A model generated the notes under the pieces. That model made no database searches. It was not told where the DNA came from and worked only from the letters and a program-made list of their open reading frames with translations. Positions 15,001-27,532 of a stretch of DNA of 64,000 nt are shown here, piece after piece; position 1 is the first letter of the stretch; every line of letters begins with the position of its first letter. Location of the stretch: NCBI GenBank assembly GCA_008477525.1, contig SPDT01000004.1, positions 372,001 to 436,000 of the forward strand, read 5' to 3'. Made by a program: the position numbers and the translations under genes. The DNA comes from Hypomyces perniciosus. Its lineage: Eukaryota > Ascomycota > Sordariomycetes > Hypocreales > Hypocreaceae.

Positions 15001-17563
15001 AAATTATTAATACTATATATAGCTAGAAATTCTACCTAAGAGAAAAATAATTATAGGAAAATTTAACTAAAAGTTTAATAATTTTGAAGCTTATATAATA
15101 AATTACTAAAAGAATAGTAAGTTATAAAGTATATAGGCAGAACTAGATGAACTAGTAAAAGCTATTAAATAAAATAGTTTTTATCTTTTCTTTAAGTATT
15201 CCCTTTTATATTATTCTAATAGACTCTATAGTAAGTTTCTTTATAGTTAATATTAAGATTACTATATAGTTAAACCTATTAAAAGGTTACTTTAATACTT
15301 TAATAATAGTAATTAATACATTTTTAAAAATATATTTATTAATATTGAAAAATAATCAATATACCGCGAAAGCTTAAAGGAAAGCCTTTTATATAAAATT
15401 AATATAAGTAAACTCGGGAATCCTGCAGTAAATTATATTTAACTGCAATAGTTAAATTCCTTTTAAAGTTCTAGTAAATGCTATTAGAAGTATATAAATT
15501 TAAGCTTTTAGTATTTACTATATAGTATCTATAAACTAATAGATTATTTAAAAAGAGAAACTAAACTATAGAAATTATATGATAATTTTTCTGCTATAAT
15601 TATTTTAATAAGTGTTTAGTAAATACTATTATAGTTATTTAATTTTCCTTTAATAATTTATATACTATAGTTGAATAGTTATAAGCCTAGTATTATTTCC
15701 CGCGAAATTATTTAATATAGCTTTACGTTATAAGTTCGATTCTGTCTTAAAAGAATTAAAATATACTAGGGTTCCTACTATATATTTAGGGGAATTAAAA
15801 TAAAGTTAAAGAAAGACTTAGTTTAATTAGATCTAGGCACTGCAGTTATAGTTAACGTTAGTAGGAAAAAGTCCATTGCGCCCTGCCTTTTATATAGGAT
15901 TAAAGGGAATATAGGCGCTTTATTTAGACTATTACACCTAAAGGGTATATTATATAGTATATAAGGTCATTTATTTATATAGATTATATAAAGCTTTACT
16001 TTTACTGGATTTATAGTTTATTGTTAATAATATACCTATAAGTTTTAGCCTTTTATAGTTAAAAAAAATATAATTTTAATATTAATTAAAAAAAGTTAAT
16101 TATTACCTTTAAATTCCATTAGTATTATAACTATTACCTTTTAAAAAGGATAGCTAGGTTTATATAGGTTTTAATAGTAGTTGAAATAACAAATAACTTT
16201 ATTGAAGTTAATATAAGCTTTATATATAAATCTTATTTAAAAACTATTTAAGTAGCCTAATGAAATACCTAGGCAGGTTTAAAACTTTAAACCTTATTAG
16301 TTAAATATATTAATAGCTGTAAATCTTAAAAGCTATTAAAGTATTTATATAAACCTATAAACTATATATTAAAATAAAAGCGCTGTAATCTTTATTATAA
16401 AGCTTCCTTTAACTATTATTAATCCTATTTTATATATAATTAAATATTTTTATTAACTGTATTATACTGCTGCCTAAATCCTATTACTATAATATTACTT
16501 ATAAGTATTTACTAGTAATAGTTTACTACTTTATAAAAATATATTATTTTATATTTATTACTTTACTATAAATAAAAAAGCTAACTAATATATTAATTAA
16601 TAAAATTTACTGCCGTTATAATATACTCAATAATCTTATATTAAATTATAGTATATAGTTTATATTAAAATTTTAAAGATTGTTTTTAAAGTAACTAACA
16701 GTTATATTAAAATAATTATTAGCTTTTTACTTTAAAATTAATAGCTAAATTAAAAATATTAGTATAAATATACAATAATACCTATAAACTTTTATTAACT
16801 TTTACTAATATAATTAAGTTTCTTAGCTGTTATTAGTTAAATGTACTATAACTAATATAGTATTTAAAACTATTACTATATTACTATTTTTCATTAATTA
16901 TGGTTTAACCTTTACTTAAAGATAAAGCCTTTATAGCCTTATTTACTATATCTTTATATAGTAAAGAAAAGTTTTTTTAGATTAATAGTATTAATAAATA
17001 ATTTAAATATATTATTATATAGTTAAAGGCTTTTATGAAAGCTTAAAAACAAAGATATAAAGAAAATGTAAATATATAAAAAAAGGTATTATTCGTTTAT
17101 ACTATTAAGTAAAAAGTGTTTATTAATATATAAAATATAAAAACTAATTTACTAATAAAAAGACTAAATAATAAATTGGCAGGACTTTATATAATAATAA
17201 ATATATATTTATAAGTCTATATTATAAAACAATTAAAAAATATAAAGATTTTATTAATTTTATATAACTCCCTTTTATTATTTAAGACAGCTATTTTACT
17301 ATATTTTAAATTAAAGATAATTAATAAAGTTAAGTTAAAGAATATTTAAAGTAAAGTATTAATAAAGGAAAAAAAATGAAATAATTAAAAGAAAATTAAA
17401 GCCTATAAAATATTAATGAAAGATTATATTATATTAAAGCTTATAGTTAAATTATATATTATTAGTATTATAAACCATATAATTTGCTTTATTTATTTTT
17501 ATATTAAAAGTATTAAAATAAATTATATAGAATTTTAATTCTTATAAGTAATATAGCAATTTG
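12025..17563 (+). mobile_element. Degraded Ty3/gypsy-like remains, plus strand
   Basis: A plus-strand reverse transcriptase is readable near 13,580-13,860, including SYKGIEKFKV, IGFRNF and the active-site string AFINNIIIYF (FIDDI expected). Integrase C-terminal sequence with FFINYG (FFANYG-type) lies near 16,890. The end at 17,563 is the insertion point of a younger gypsy element, and the tail resumes at 22,982. No 5' LTR in the matching orientation precedes it. The sequence abuts the outer end of the minus-strand LTR at 12,024, so it is 5'-truncated or rearranged and may be a mosaic of two elements. Confidence 0.65.
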
Positions 17564-17789
17564 TGTTACAGGCTAGGCTATATCTCCCGGAATCACGACT
17601 ACGCCGAATCCGGAAATACAACCAATACTAGACCGCTTACCTAATTAGGAAACCACCTCGGCCACAACCCTATACGCACAACTATATAACGTATATATAG
17701 CTAATATAAAGCTTCCTTCCTTTAGCTATAGATAGACAATATAGAGGTGCCCTTACTATATACTTTCCAGTTAAGCTATACCTATTATA
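17564..17789 (+). repeat. 5' LTR, 226 bp
   Basis: It starts TGTTACAGG and ends CTATTATA (CTATTACA in the 3' copy). Compared with the solo copy at 45,208 most differences are C-to-T or G-to-A. The sequence just downstream (tatctatagctcagctac) is in the primer-binding-site position and recurs in the truncated copy at 41,598 and below. Confidence 0.92.
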
Positions 17790-20700
17790 TATCTATAGCT
17801 CAGCTACTACCTAGCCAGTAAATAACAGAACTCTTACTATAAAAGGAAAATAGTAAATTTTAAAGACTAAACCTCTAAAGGCGACAATATACAGTCGCAG
17901 ATCAAGCAAGCTATTCTACCTTTACAGGAATAAATAGCTGCATTAATAAAAAAGCTAGACTTTATAGCACTAGCGACTTAAAGGCTAAATAGCTAGGAAA
18001 ATAAAATATTATTCCTTCTATAACCTAAATAAAAACCCGCGCAGGCTGCAACTATAAAGCCTATATTAACCTTTAAAATAAAGTTTATATAAACTCTTAA
18101 GGTTAAAAGGAAGCTACTTTTTAACTTATTTAAATTCTTAAGAAAGTAAAAAGAGTATATTATATAAGTATAAAATATATATAAAAAGCTTAAACTTAAT
18201 AAAAAGTTCTATAATAGTAATAGAGAATAGTAATACTTTATTAACTTTTATTTAAATGCTATATTTAAGCAGGTAGTCGTTACTTTTTATATATTAAAAG
18301 GAATTAACAGGAACTATAACCTAGTGGAATTTATATAATACCTAGACTATACTTATAAAGATTAAAAACTCTAGAACTAAGCTGCATAAAAGCTGCGCAC
18401 TTTTAAGTAAAGAGATAAGACTTTACTTTTATTTTTCCTTCCCTGCTTTAAATAAAAGCTCTTTAAAGCAGGCAGCGACAATTAGGCTAACTAAGCCAAG
18501 ATTATCTTCCTTAAAGGAGCATTATCTCTAAAACTACAATTTTATTTAGTAATAGTAGACCTGCTGTTTACTTATAGCGAATAGTTTATTAAAGTTTAAG
18601 ATATTACTAGCTGCATTAAACGATTAAATCTAGATTAATAAAATATCAGAGCTGCCTTAATAGGCTACTTTTAATAGAAAAAATATAATAAGCTTTAATT
18701 ATATTACACTTTAAAAAATTATATATAAATAGTTAATAAAGAGGGCGATACTTAAATAAAGGGCATAAACTGTATAAAGAACTAGCGTTAATATAGCTTT
18801 TTAATAAATAAAGCAAATATTGCCTGGAAGGCTATATATTACTATTACAGGAAAGAGGGATATATTGCCTAATTTTATAAAAAAGGCTATAAAGCTTAGG
18901 CGTATTAGGTCTAAATCGCTAACTGCAAGTCTAATAATAATAACTAATATATTAATAGTAAAGAAAACAGTAACTTTAGCGATAAGTTAAAAGATTAACT
19001 TTAATATAAAGTTAAGCGTTAAAGCCTATAAAAGAAAAACTAAAAGGATAAAAGGAGTTTAAAGAGTAAATGATTAATAAATTAATAACATTATAAGCTA
19101 AAATAGAGAATATACCTATTATAGTATTATTTAATACTAGCTATAACCTTTATACTATTATAAACTCCTCTTTTACTTAAAAGTTACACCTTTTACAGAT
19201 TAAAATTATTAAAAAAAGATTAAAATATTTACTAAGATTTATAAACAGGTAAAAACTAGCTATATTGCTATTATTTACTTAAATCTATATAGCTATATTA
19301 AATATTAATACACCTATATAATAGATAAACTAAATTATAAACTAATCTTTAGTAAACTTTAGGCTAAGGCTAACTAGGTAATATATAATATAGTTAAAAA
19401 GGAAGTTAGCTATAGAAAAGCTAGCCTATAGCTATAATTTATAGATAAAGAGGAGCCTGGGAATATTAAAGCTATATAAAAAGCCTGGCTTATACTAGCC
19501 TTAATATTGCAAGTAAAATACCGCTGCACTAAAAGGAATAGTAAAAAAGAAATATACTTCCTCCAAGCTATTAGCTTATCTAACATTAAAAAAGCATTTT
19601 AGCCTAAAAAACCTATAAATCCCTAGGAATATATCTCCCTTAAACTATATAAAGAGTTTTATTCGCTATTCTCTATAAAAGAAGCTACTAAACTTCTACT
19701 ATACTGCCTTAAAGTTAATTTACAGATTCCCTTAAAAGCCGATAAATACAGTAAAGAACCAGAACTCCTTTAAGGCCCCCTTTATAGTATATTATGCAAG
19801 GAACTATTAATATTACGGAAAACCCTCTTTAATTTACTTAATAAAGGATTTATTTAAGCTAGCAGTTTAGCTGCCGCAGCCTTTATCCTTTTTATTTAAA
19901 AACCTAAAAGAGGAATTCACTTTTATATAAACTACTGCGCCTTAAATGCAATAACGCAGCAAGATCGCTACCCCCTCCCCCTTTTTTCCGAAACCTTTAA
20001 CAGTTTAATAAAAGTAAAGTAATTTATAAAGCTAAATATAGTAGCTGTATTCTATAAAATTAAGGTCGCGAAAGGAAAAGAATATAAAACTGTATTTTAT
20101 ATATACTATAGCCTATATAAATAGCAGGTAGTTCTATTTAAATTTACTGGCGCACTAACAGCATTCTAATAGTATATTAACTAGGTATTATGCCCCTTTT
20201 TAAACGACTTTACATCTATATACCTTAATAATATCTTAATCTATACTAATAGGTTATAAAAGGACTATATAAAGAAGGTTTAGCGAGTTTTACGCGCCTT
20301 TACTAATACTAGGCTATACCTAAATCCTAGGAAATGCGCATTTATATAAAAAAAGATTAAATACTTTAGGTTTATTATATATGCCAGTAAAGGAATTGCC
20401 TATAACTTTAAAAAGCAGTAAACTATTAGCGAGTGGTAGGCACCTATAACAGTAATAAAAGTCTAAAGCTTTTTTGGCTTTATTAATTACTACTAGATAT
20501 TTATCCTTAGGTTCTCTTAAATAGCCTACCCGCTTATAAAGCTAACTAAAAAAGGGACCCCCTTCTAGTAGAAAAGTATAAAAAAAGCAGCTTTCTAAAA
20601 GCTTAAACGCCTTTTTATCGAAGCCCCTATACTATAAGCTTAAAATCCTATAAAACGCACCTTTATTAAAGCAGACTATTTAAAATACACTCTAAAAGGA

Positions 20701-22755
20701 GTCCTCTTATAAAAAAATAAAAAAAAAGAATATTACGCTATAGCTTACTACTTATAAAAGCTAAGCCCTACTAAATATAATTATTTTATTTATAATAAAG
20801 AAATACTAGCAGTAATTGACTATTTAAAAAAGTAAAGAGTAAAGCTATATAGCTATAACCCCTTTACAGTTATTTTAGACTATAAAAACTTACAGTTCTT
20901 TATAATGCACAGGAAACTCTCTAAATAATAAACGCGTTAAGCAGAGTTCCTTTCCTAGTTTAATTTTACAATCCAATATAGGCCAGGCAGTAAGGCAGCC
21001 GCTCCTAATACATTAAGCTATAAGGAATAAAACCTTCCATTTAATAAAGGCAATAATCGCAAACTAAGCCGCTATATATAATTTATCCTAGCCACACCAG
21101 CAATATAAAGATTTAAAGATAGCGATACTAATCTCCCTTTAATATATATATTCGATAGAAATAAGGAACTATAAGACCTATAGAACCTAATAATTTAAAA
21201 GGACTTAGTATATTTACAGGTATATACTGCAATTAAAAAAGAAAAGCGCTCCCTCCCTGCAGACCTTTAACTTAAAGTATAGATATTGGAATATATAATC
21301 CATAAGGAATAGAGATTAATGTTCTAAGACTATATCTAGGTACCGGCTATAATTGAAGAAGAAGGTAAAATGCTGCGCATTTGCATTATATAAGCAGAAT
21401 ACAACGCCGCAGTCTTAGGCCATTTAGGTTATAATAGAACCCTAACTATTATTTCTTGCAGGTTTTTTTAGCCAAAAATTAGCAGTATAGTCTAATAATT
21501 CCTCTATAACTGCAGTATATATAGAAGAGGAAAGGTATAGAGAAGCTATAAACAAAGACTCCTTAAACTATTACCTATTCCCTAGTATATCTATAATAAC
21601 CTAACTATAAACTTTATAGTCGATTTACTACCTATAAAATTAATATAAGTATAATACCTTTAGGTTATTATTAATTAGTTTACTAAAATATTACTTTTAA
21701 AGTAATAGAGAGTATAAAAGCAGAAATATATATAAAAAGGTTCCTTTAATGCCACTATTAGTTCTATAGGATACTTTAGTCTATAGTTAATAACTAAAGA
21801 TTTAATTAAATTAGCTGCTTTTAGAGAGCTTTCTATAAACTAGCAGGAACCCAGTAACGCCTAAGTACAGTATATTACCTATAGACTAATAGCAGACCAG
21901 AGAGGAGTAACTAAGAGATTTAAGTATACTTTAAAGTATATATAGACTACTCTTAGAGCGATTAAAGAGACCTCCTCCTAATAGTATAACTAACTTTAAA
22001 TAACTGTAAATACACGGCTATTTAAATAAGCCTTTTTTTCTTTAAATACAGCTATTATATAAAACCCCTTTAGCTATATACAAAAAAAAATAAAGCTATT
22101 AGATTAAAGGATTTAGAGGAAAAGGCTATAAAAGAAATAGTTAAAAGACTAAAAAGAGTAACTGCCTTTACTTAAATAGCATTTACCGCTATGCAATAAT
22201 GCTATAAAAACTCCGTAAACTAGCAGTAAAGCCCCTTTAAAAGATATAAAGTAAGAGATAAAGTCTGGCTATACTTTAGTAACTATAATACTCCCTGGCC
22301 TTTTAAAAAGCTTAATGCTTTATATTATAAATATACAGTAATAAAGGTTATTAGCCTTTATATAGTGGAACTAAGCATATTAATTAATATATACCCGCAA
22401 TTTTATATTAACCTATTAAAAAGAGCAGCCAATAACCCCCTTCTAGGCCAGATTTTAAACGACCCTTAACTACCACTAATACAAATAGATAGCAAGGATA
22501 AATAGGAAGTTAAAGAGGTCCTTTACGCGAAAATTAAACAGTAAAGTCGCAGCTTTTTCCGCAAAGCATTAATACAGTAAAAAAGATATATAAAGCTAAC
22601 CTAGGAACCAATACATATACTTAAAGATACAGCAGCCCTTAACGACTATATATCTAAATATGGCCCAATTGAATCTAACGACAGGCCACTTAACAGCTAT
22701 GCGCCAGCAAAGCAACGGCGCCTAAAGAGAGAGCCACTATAAAAAGGGGGGGTAA

Positions 22756-22981
22756 TATTACAGGCTAGGCCATATCTCCCAGAATCACAACTACGCCGAA
22801 TCCAGAAATACAACCAATACTAGACCGCTTACTTAATTAAGAAACCACCTCAGCCACAACCCTATACGCACAACTATATAACGCATATATAGCTAGTATA
22901 GAGCTTCCTTCCTTCAGCTATAGATAGACAATACAGAGGTGCCCTAACTGCATACTTTCCAGTTAGGCTATACCTATTACA
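22756..22981 (+). repeat. 3' LTR, 226 bp
   Basis: It starts TATTACAGG (TG end mutated to TA) and ends CTATTACA, followed by the ATTTG target duplication. It has the same length as the 5' LTR and the solo LTR. Confidence 0.92.
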
Positions 22982-23196
22982 ATTTGCAGCTAAATAGTAT
23001 AATAAAGAGGGGGGGTATTATTATAGTATTAACTATACTATAATATTAATGCCCTATTATATAAGCTTTAGTTATATAACTAGGCCTTAATGTATTTTTA
23101 ACTATAGCTTTCTATAAAGCCTTAGGGCTTTCTCGCTCTTTATAGTATAATAACAATATTTACCTTAACCTGCCTTTTTATACCATAATATTTACC
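22982..23196 (+). mobile_element. 3' tail and LTR of the host gypsy-like element
   Basis: The tail of the older element resumes after the nested insertion. A polypurine run (aaagaggggggg, to about 23,015) is followed by an LTR from 23,019 to about 23,196. That LTR is the inverted counterpart of the one at 11,846-12,024, with the LTR start TATTATAG corresponding to TGTTACAG. Confidence 0.7.
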
Positions 23197-23701
23197 TAGT
23201 TAAAGAGCTTTATTATTTAATTTCCTATTATTATAAATTAATAATAGCTATAGCGCTTCTATTTTTTTTACCTTTATAATAAAATATTAATATATATTTA
23301 TAATAAAAAGCTTTTAATTAAATAATAGAGGCTTTAAAAGTATAGCTAGTTAATTATAATATTATAAATACAATTAAAATAGTAGTAAATAAAGTATTAA
23401 GAATAGCTTTATTAACTGGGGGGTATATTACGTTAAATAGGCCAAGGCTTTACTGCCTATTAGCATTAAGGTTAGCGTTAAAACGCTTTTATCTGCTTTA
23501 TAAGTAAATATAAGTTAAAATATATATTGCATAAACGATGTATTAAACTATATAGATGCTTATAAAGCGCCTATATACTGCTTCTTTTTTATATTAGCTA
23601 TATATATATAAAGAGGTTATTATAGTATATTCTTTTTTACAAAATCAAGCTTTATTTATTCTCTCTTTATACTTTATATAGCTATACTGCGCTTTGTTAT
23701 A
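23197..23701 (+). mobile_element. Element tail, polypurine tract and LTR (family of about 270 bp)
   Basis: This stretch aligns along its whole length with 45,646-46,143. It comprises internal sequence, a polypurine run (tggggggta) and an LTR at 23,426-23,701. The LTR starts TATTACG and ends TTGTTATA, where the better preserved copy ends CGTCACA, so the original ends were TGTGACG...CGTCACA. Many CpG sites kept in the right-hand copy are TpA here. Element class is not certain. Confidence 0.75.
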
Positions 23702-24365
23702 TTTTATTAACTACTAGATTGAAAAGTTAATATTTATTTAAATATATATTATTAAGTACATAATAGTTTTAATAATAATTTAAAAGAGTTTAATCTTAGA
23801 TTTATTTAATTTAATTATAGTTTTATTAACTAAAAGTAAAGGCTATAAAGGTAATTAAATAAATTTAAAGTTTTAAAGGTTAAAAAACTTTATAGCTTTA
23901 ATAATATATTATTTCTATAAAAACTAAAAAAAGCCTCTTTATTTATCTTTTATTATTTAAACCTTTAAAAAGAAGGAGGCAGGGCCTTTATCTTTTATAG
24001 TATAGACTTTATTAAAAGTTAACTTTAACTAGGTTATAGCTTTTTTCTTTAATTTAATAGAAATATAGTTATTTATATAAATAATAATAAAAAGACTATT
24101 ATTTAAATTATAAAAAATAATAAAGTAACAAATTAAAGGATTATATTTTAACTTATTTTTTAAAGCTTATAAACCCTATTATTATTATTTAAAAAAGTAT
24201 TTAAAATTATAAAAGCTTTTCATAGTTAAATAATTTAATTTAAATTAAGGTTATTACCTAAATGTTTAAAAAGAATCCCATTTTAAAGGAAGCTTAATTA
24301 ATATAGTCTTTCAACCCTTTACGCAAATTAAAGAAAATAATTTCTTTAAATATTTTATTAAAAAG
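23702..24365 (-). mobile_element. Older copia RT fragment, left half (C2)
   Basis: It aligns colinearly with the RT/RNase H end of the copia element at about 25,065-25,715 but is far more AT-rich. It stops at 24,365 with AAAAG, immediately before a 580-bp LTR. The continuation of the same copia sequence is found, inverted, ending at 39,225 with CTTTT (AAAAG on the other strand). This is one of the three pieces that reveal the inversion. Confidence 0.85.
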
Positions 24366-24945
24366 TGTTAAAAAGGAGGGCTAAAAAGCAAGGATTTCTG
24401 TGTAATTGGGTAACCTTCCTATTCTGGCTAGACCCGGAATTAGGCCCGACACTAGGACCGAGTTCCGGAGGAACTTCGGTGTAAGTCAGGAAATTTCTGT
24501 TATCCTCAACGATAACAATTGAGCTAGGATCGGCTACCCCGCCTACCCTAGACTCAATACAATGGGCATAATGGCCATTGTGAAAAATCCGACCAAAATG
24601 GTTTCCCGTTTGTATGGCCGTAAGTCGATTTGACCGATTTTATATATAAATGAATTTTGCGGAAAATAGGAATGCGGCTATAAACCCAATTCTGCCACCG
24701 CACACCTATTATTAGGTCGGAGGACTGTTGTAGAAGATAAAGCTATTGTTTATACAATCACTTCTACACCAGCCGCACATCACTAGATATTCTATAGCTT
24801 TCTAGCTATTAGTTTAGTTACAATTCAATTGTTCATCCATTGTTAACCCAATTAGACTCTCAGTTGTTTCCTTATTGCTGTGTTGTGTGCAGCTTCCTAG
24901 AAGCTACACATAAATGAGGTTCAGTATAACCTTGTTATTTTAACA
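24366..24945 (+). repeat. 580-bp copia LTR, copy A
   Basis: It starts TGTTAAAAAGG and ends GTTATTTTAACA. Copies B, C (here named D) and E are the same length. Left flank AAAAG belongs to the older copia fragment; right flank is the 3' part of the copia internal region. In the inferred pre-inversion order this is a solo LTR with AAAAG on both sides. It is less AT-rich than its surroundings. Confidence 0.92.
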
Positions 24946-26815
24946 TATAGGACTAGATTTTCTAGTATATTGAATAGCTAGATCCTGGGTACTATTCAGA
25001 TACCATAATAGGTTACAGGCTGCGTTTAAATGCTCTTTATAAAGGCTTTAAAATTGTCTAGCTAGCCACTAGACTGGAAAGCTAATATCTACTTAAATAT
25101 AAATTATTAAGTAGATAATAGTACTAATAATAGCTTAAAAAAGCTTAATATTAGCTTTATCTAGTTTAATTATGGTTTTATTAGCTAAAATAAAGGGCTA
25201 TAGGGGTAATTAGATAGGCTTAGAGTTTTAAAGGTTAAAAAACTCTATAGCTTTAATAATATACTGTTTCTAGGAAAGCCAAAAAAGGCCTCTTTTTCTA
25301 TCCTTAACTATCTAAACCCCTAAAAAGAAAAAGGCAAGGCCTTTATCTTCTATAGTATAGACTTTATTAAAAGCTAGCTTCAGCTAGGCTATAGCTTCTT
25401 TATCTAGTCCAATAAAAAGACAGTTATCTATATAAGTAACGATAAAAATACCATTATTTAGATTATAGAGAATAGCAGAGTTAGAAATTAAAAGATTATA
25501 TCCTAGTTTATTTCCTAAGGCTTATAGAGCCTGTTACTATTCTCTAGGGGACTGTTTTAGGCTATAAAGAGCTTTCTATAACTAAATAACCTGATCTATA
25601 TCAGGGTTATAACCCAGCTTTCTAAAAATAGACTTAATTTTAAAGGAAGCTTAACTAGTATAGTCTTTAAATCCTTTAGTAAAGTTAAGGAAAATAGTTT
25701 CCTTAAGTATCCTATTAAGGAATACACTAATAAAGTCAATTTGTTCAATTTCCTAGTTATAGATAGTAGCTAGGGCTAATAGGAGCTGCCAGGTAGAAGG
25801 AACAGCTGTTAAGGCAAACGTTTAGTTAAAATTTATTCCTTCTAGTTATTGAAAACCCCTAACAACTAGCCTAGCTTTAAATTTTACTATTCTATTATTC
25901 TAATCTTTTTTAGTCGTTAAAACTAATCGACTAGTAATAGGATTCCTGCCTTTAAGAATACTATTACGCTTAATAAAAGTAAAGGTATATTGTTCAACTA
26001 GCTGGTTAAATTCGCTATAAATCGCTCCTAGCCACTTAGTCTTATCAGGACTATAAAGTACTTGCTTAAGCGTTTATAGGTCTTATACTGCAGCAGCTAG
26101 AAAGGCTAGCTTTCTAACGCTATTATAGAGAAAATGGGATATATCTATATCTATAAGATCCTTTATAATTGCAGAGTCTTATATAACTGGTATAGGAATA
26201 GGGGGAATAGTAGTGGGTACTCCCTCTAGAATAGGGTTAGGGAGTAAGGGATTAATATCCTGAGAGCTAGGAATCATTTGATCTATAGAATCTAGCTCTA
26301 TTTCTCCCTTTAATTCCTTATTATCCTAACCTGTAATAGGCTCTAGGATTTAAAGCTTAAGAATCTTATCTTTATACAGCTTTATAGTTAACGATTTAAA
26401 GACTATATATTTAGTTGGAATATAGATAAAATAGGTATTATTACCTAAAACTGCTAATAGTCTCCTAGTTTTAGTCCTAGGGGCTAATTTATAGCCTTTA
26501 GCCCTTTATTCTTATAGAACAAATACCTTATAATAAGAGCCAATAATCCTATATCTTCGCAGATCAGGTTTATAATCCTCGTTAAGGTCTAGGTCTTTAT
26601 ATAATTCTTAATAAGGGGTAGAGTCTTTATTAGTAATAGCTGTATAGTTAACTAATTTAAAAACTGCAGTAATAATAAAGTTTTAGAGATATAGTAGCCT
26701 ATAGCCTATTTAATAAAACTCTAATAAAGCATTCTATTAAACCATTCTATTCATAAATATAAAGGCTGCTATAGGAATATATAATTCCTAAGGAAAAGAA
26801 CTAAGTCTAAAGTTC

Positions 26816-27532
26816 CTAATTAATTTCCTTTCCACTATTATAATAAAATTCCTTAAGATACCGGTTATACTGTATTTTTAGGTTATTTATAAAGCCTTGT
26901 ATAGTAGCTAAAAGGGTGGGTCCACTATAATCTCGTAAAAGGAATAGCCACCTATATTTTAATTTTCTATTAATAATTAAAAGACTAATAAGGGCCTTAT
27001 TATAAGGCACTGGCTCTATAAAGAAAGTATTAGCTTTTAGACAATCTAGAGAAGCTAGTAGATCAGGAATTGGCTTTAAATTAAGCCTCCTAATAGCTTT
27101 TCCCTTATTATACGCTAGGTAATAGAATTCAGTCTCCTTAATAGAATTAAAGTTAAGAATTCTAGTAGTTATTTTAATAGTCTTCTTCAGTAAACTTAAA
27201 CTAATATAACGTAGTCTTTTATACCATAAGAGGGCTGGCTTCAGCAGCTTGTAGCTAGAATTACTATTAATAATAGTATCTCCCTCTAGTTCAGATAGCT
27301 CAACAACTTCTAGATCTTCAGTAATAAAGGATTCCCTAGGTACACAGGGCCTTTCCTCCACAAGGGTATCCTCTGTAGGCTTATTCCCCCCTATTTCCTT
27401 AGGCAATAAGGGCATATAAGGCCCCTTTTCCTCTACTTGGCCTGGGGTTTCAGGGAGTTTAGAGAGATCCTTTCCCTTAGGATTATTCTTCTTTATAAGC
27501 CTAGGACTAGATCTAGTTAATTGTTTTTTCAA
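26816..27532 (-). pseudogene. Copia GAG-pre-integrase / integrase fragment
   Basis: A 238-codon stretch without stops, the longest surviving coding piece of the copia element. The first third is hydrophilic linker rich in Pro, Lys and Glu. It is followed by a GAG-pre-integrase-like segment (LLWYKRLRYISLSLLKK; WHRRLGHIS-type in intact relatives) and integrase core sequence. Two positions expected to be catalytic Asp read Asn (ANTFFIEP and YYNSGKE), consistent with RIP. There is no start-codon or expression evidence; the open frame is part of a dead polyprotein. Confidence 0.8.

Larger units (their letters stand above)
17564..22981 (+). mobile_element. Complete Ty3/gypsy retrotransposon (226-bp LTRs), dead
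   Basis: A 5,418-bp element bounded by two 226-bp LTRs (17,564-17,789 and 22,756-22,981) and a perfect 5-bp target duplication ATTTG (17,559-17,563 and 22,982-22,986). A polypurine run (aaaaagggggggg) sits just before the 3' LTR. Order on the plus strand: Gag zinc knuckle near 18,830-18,880 (YYYRKEGYIA, Cys and His codons mutated); reverse transcriptase with YLNNILIYTN near 20,220 (YLDDILIYTN expected); RNase H near 20,750-20,950; integrase zinc-binding and core region from about 21,400 (HLGYNRTL). The Gag-RT-RNase H-IN order identifies Ty3/gypsy. Stops throughout and Asp-to-Asn changes show RIP inactivation. It is nested in an older gypsy-like element. Confidence 0.92.
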
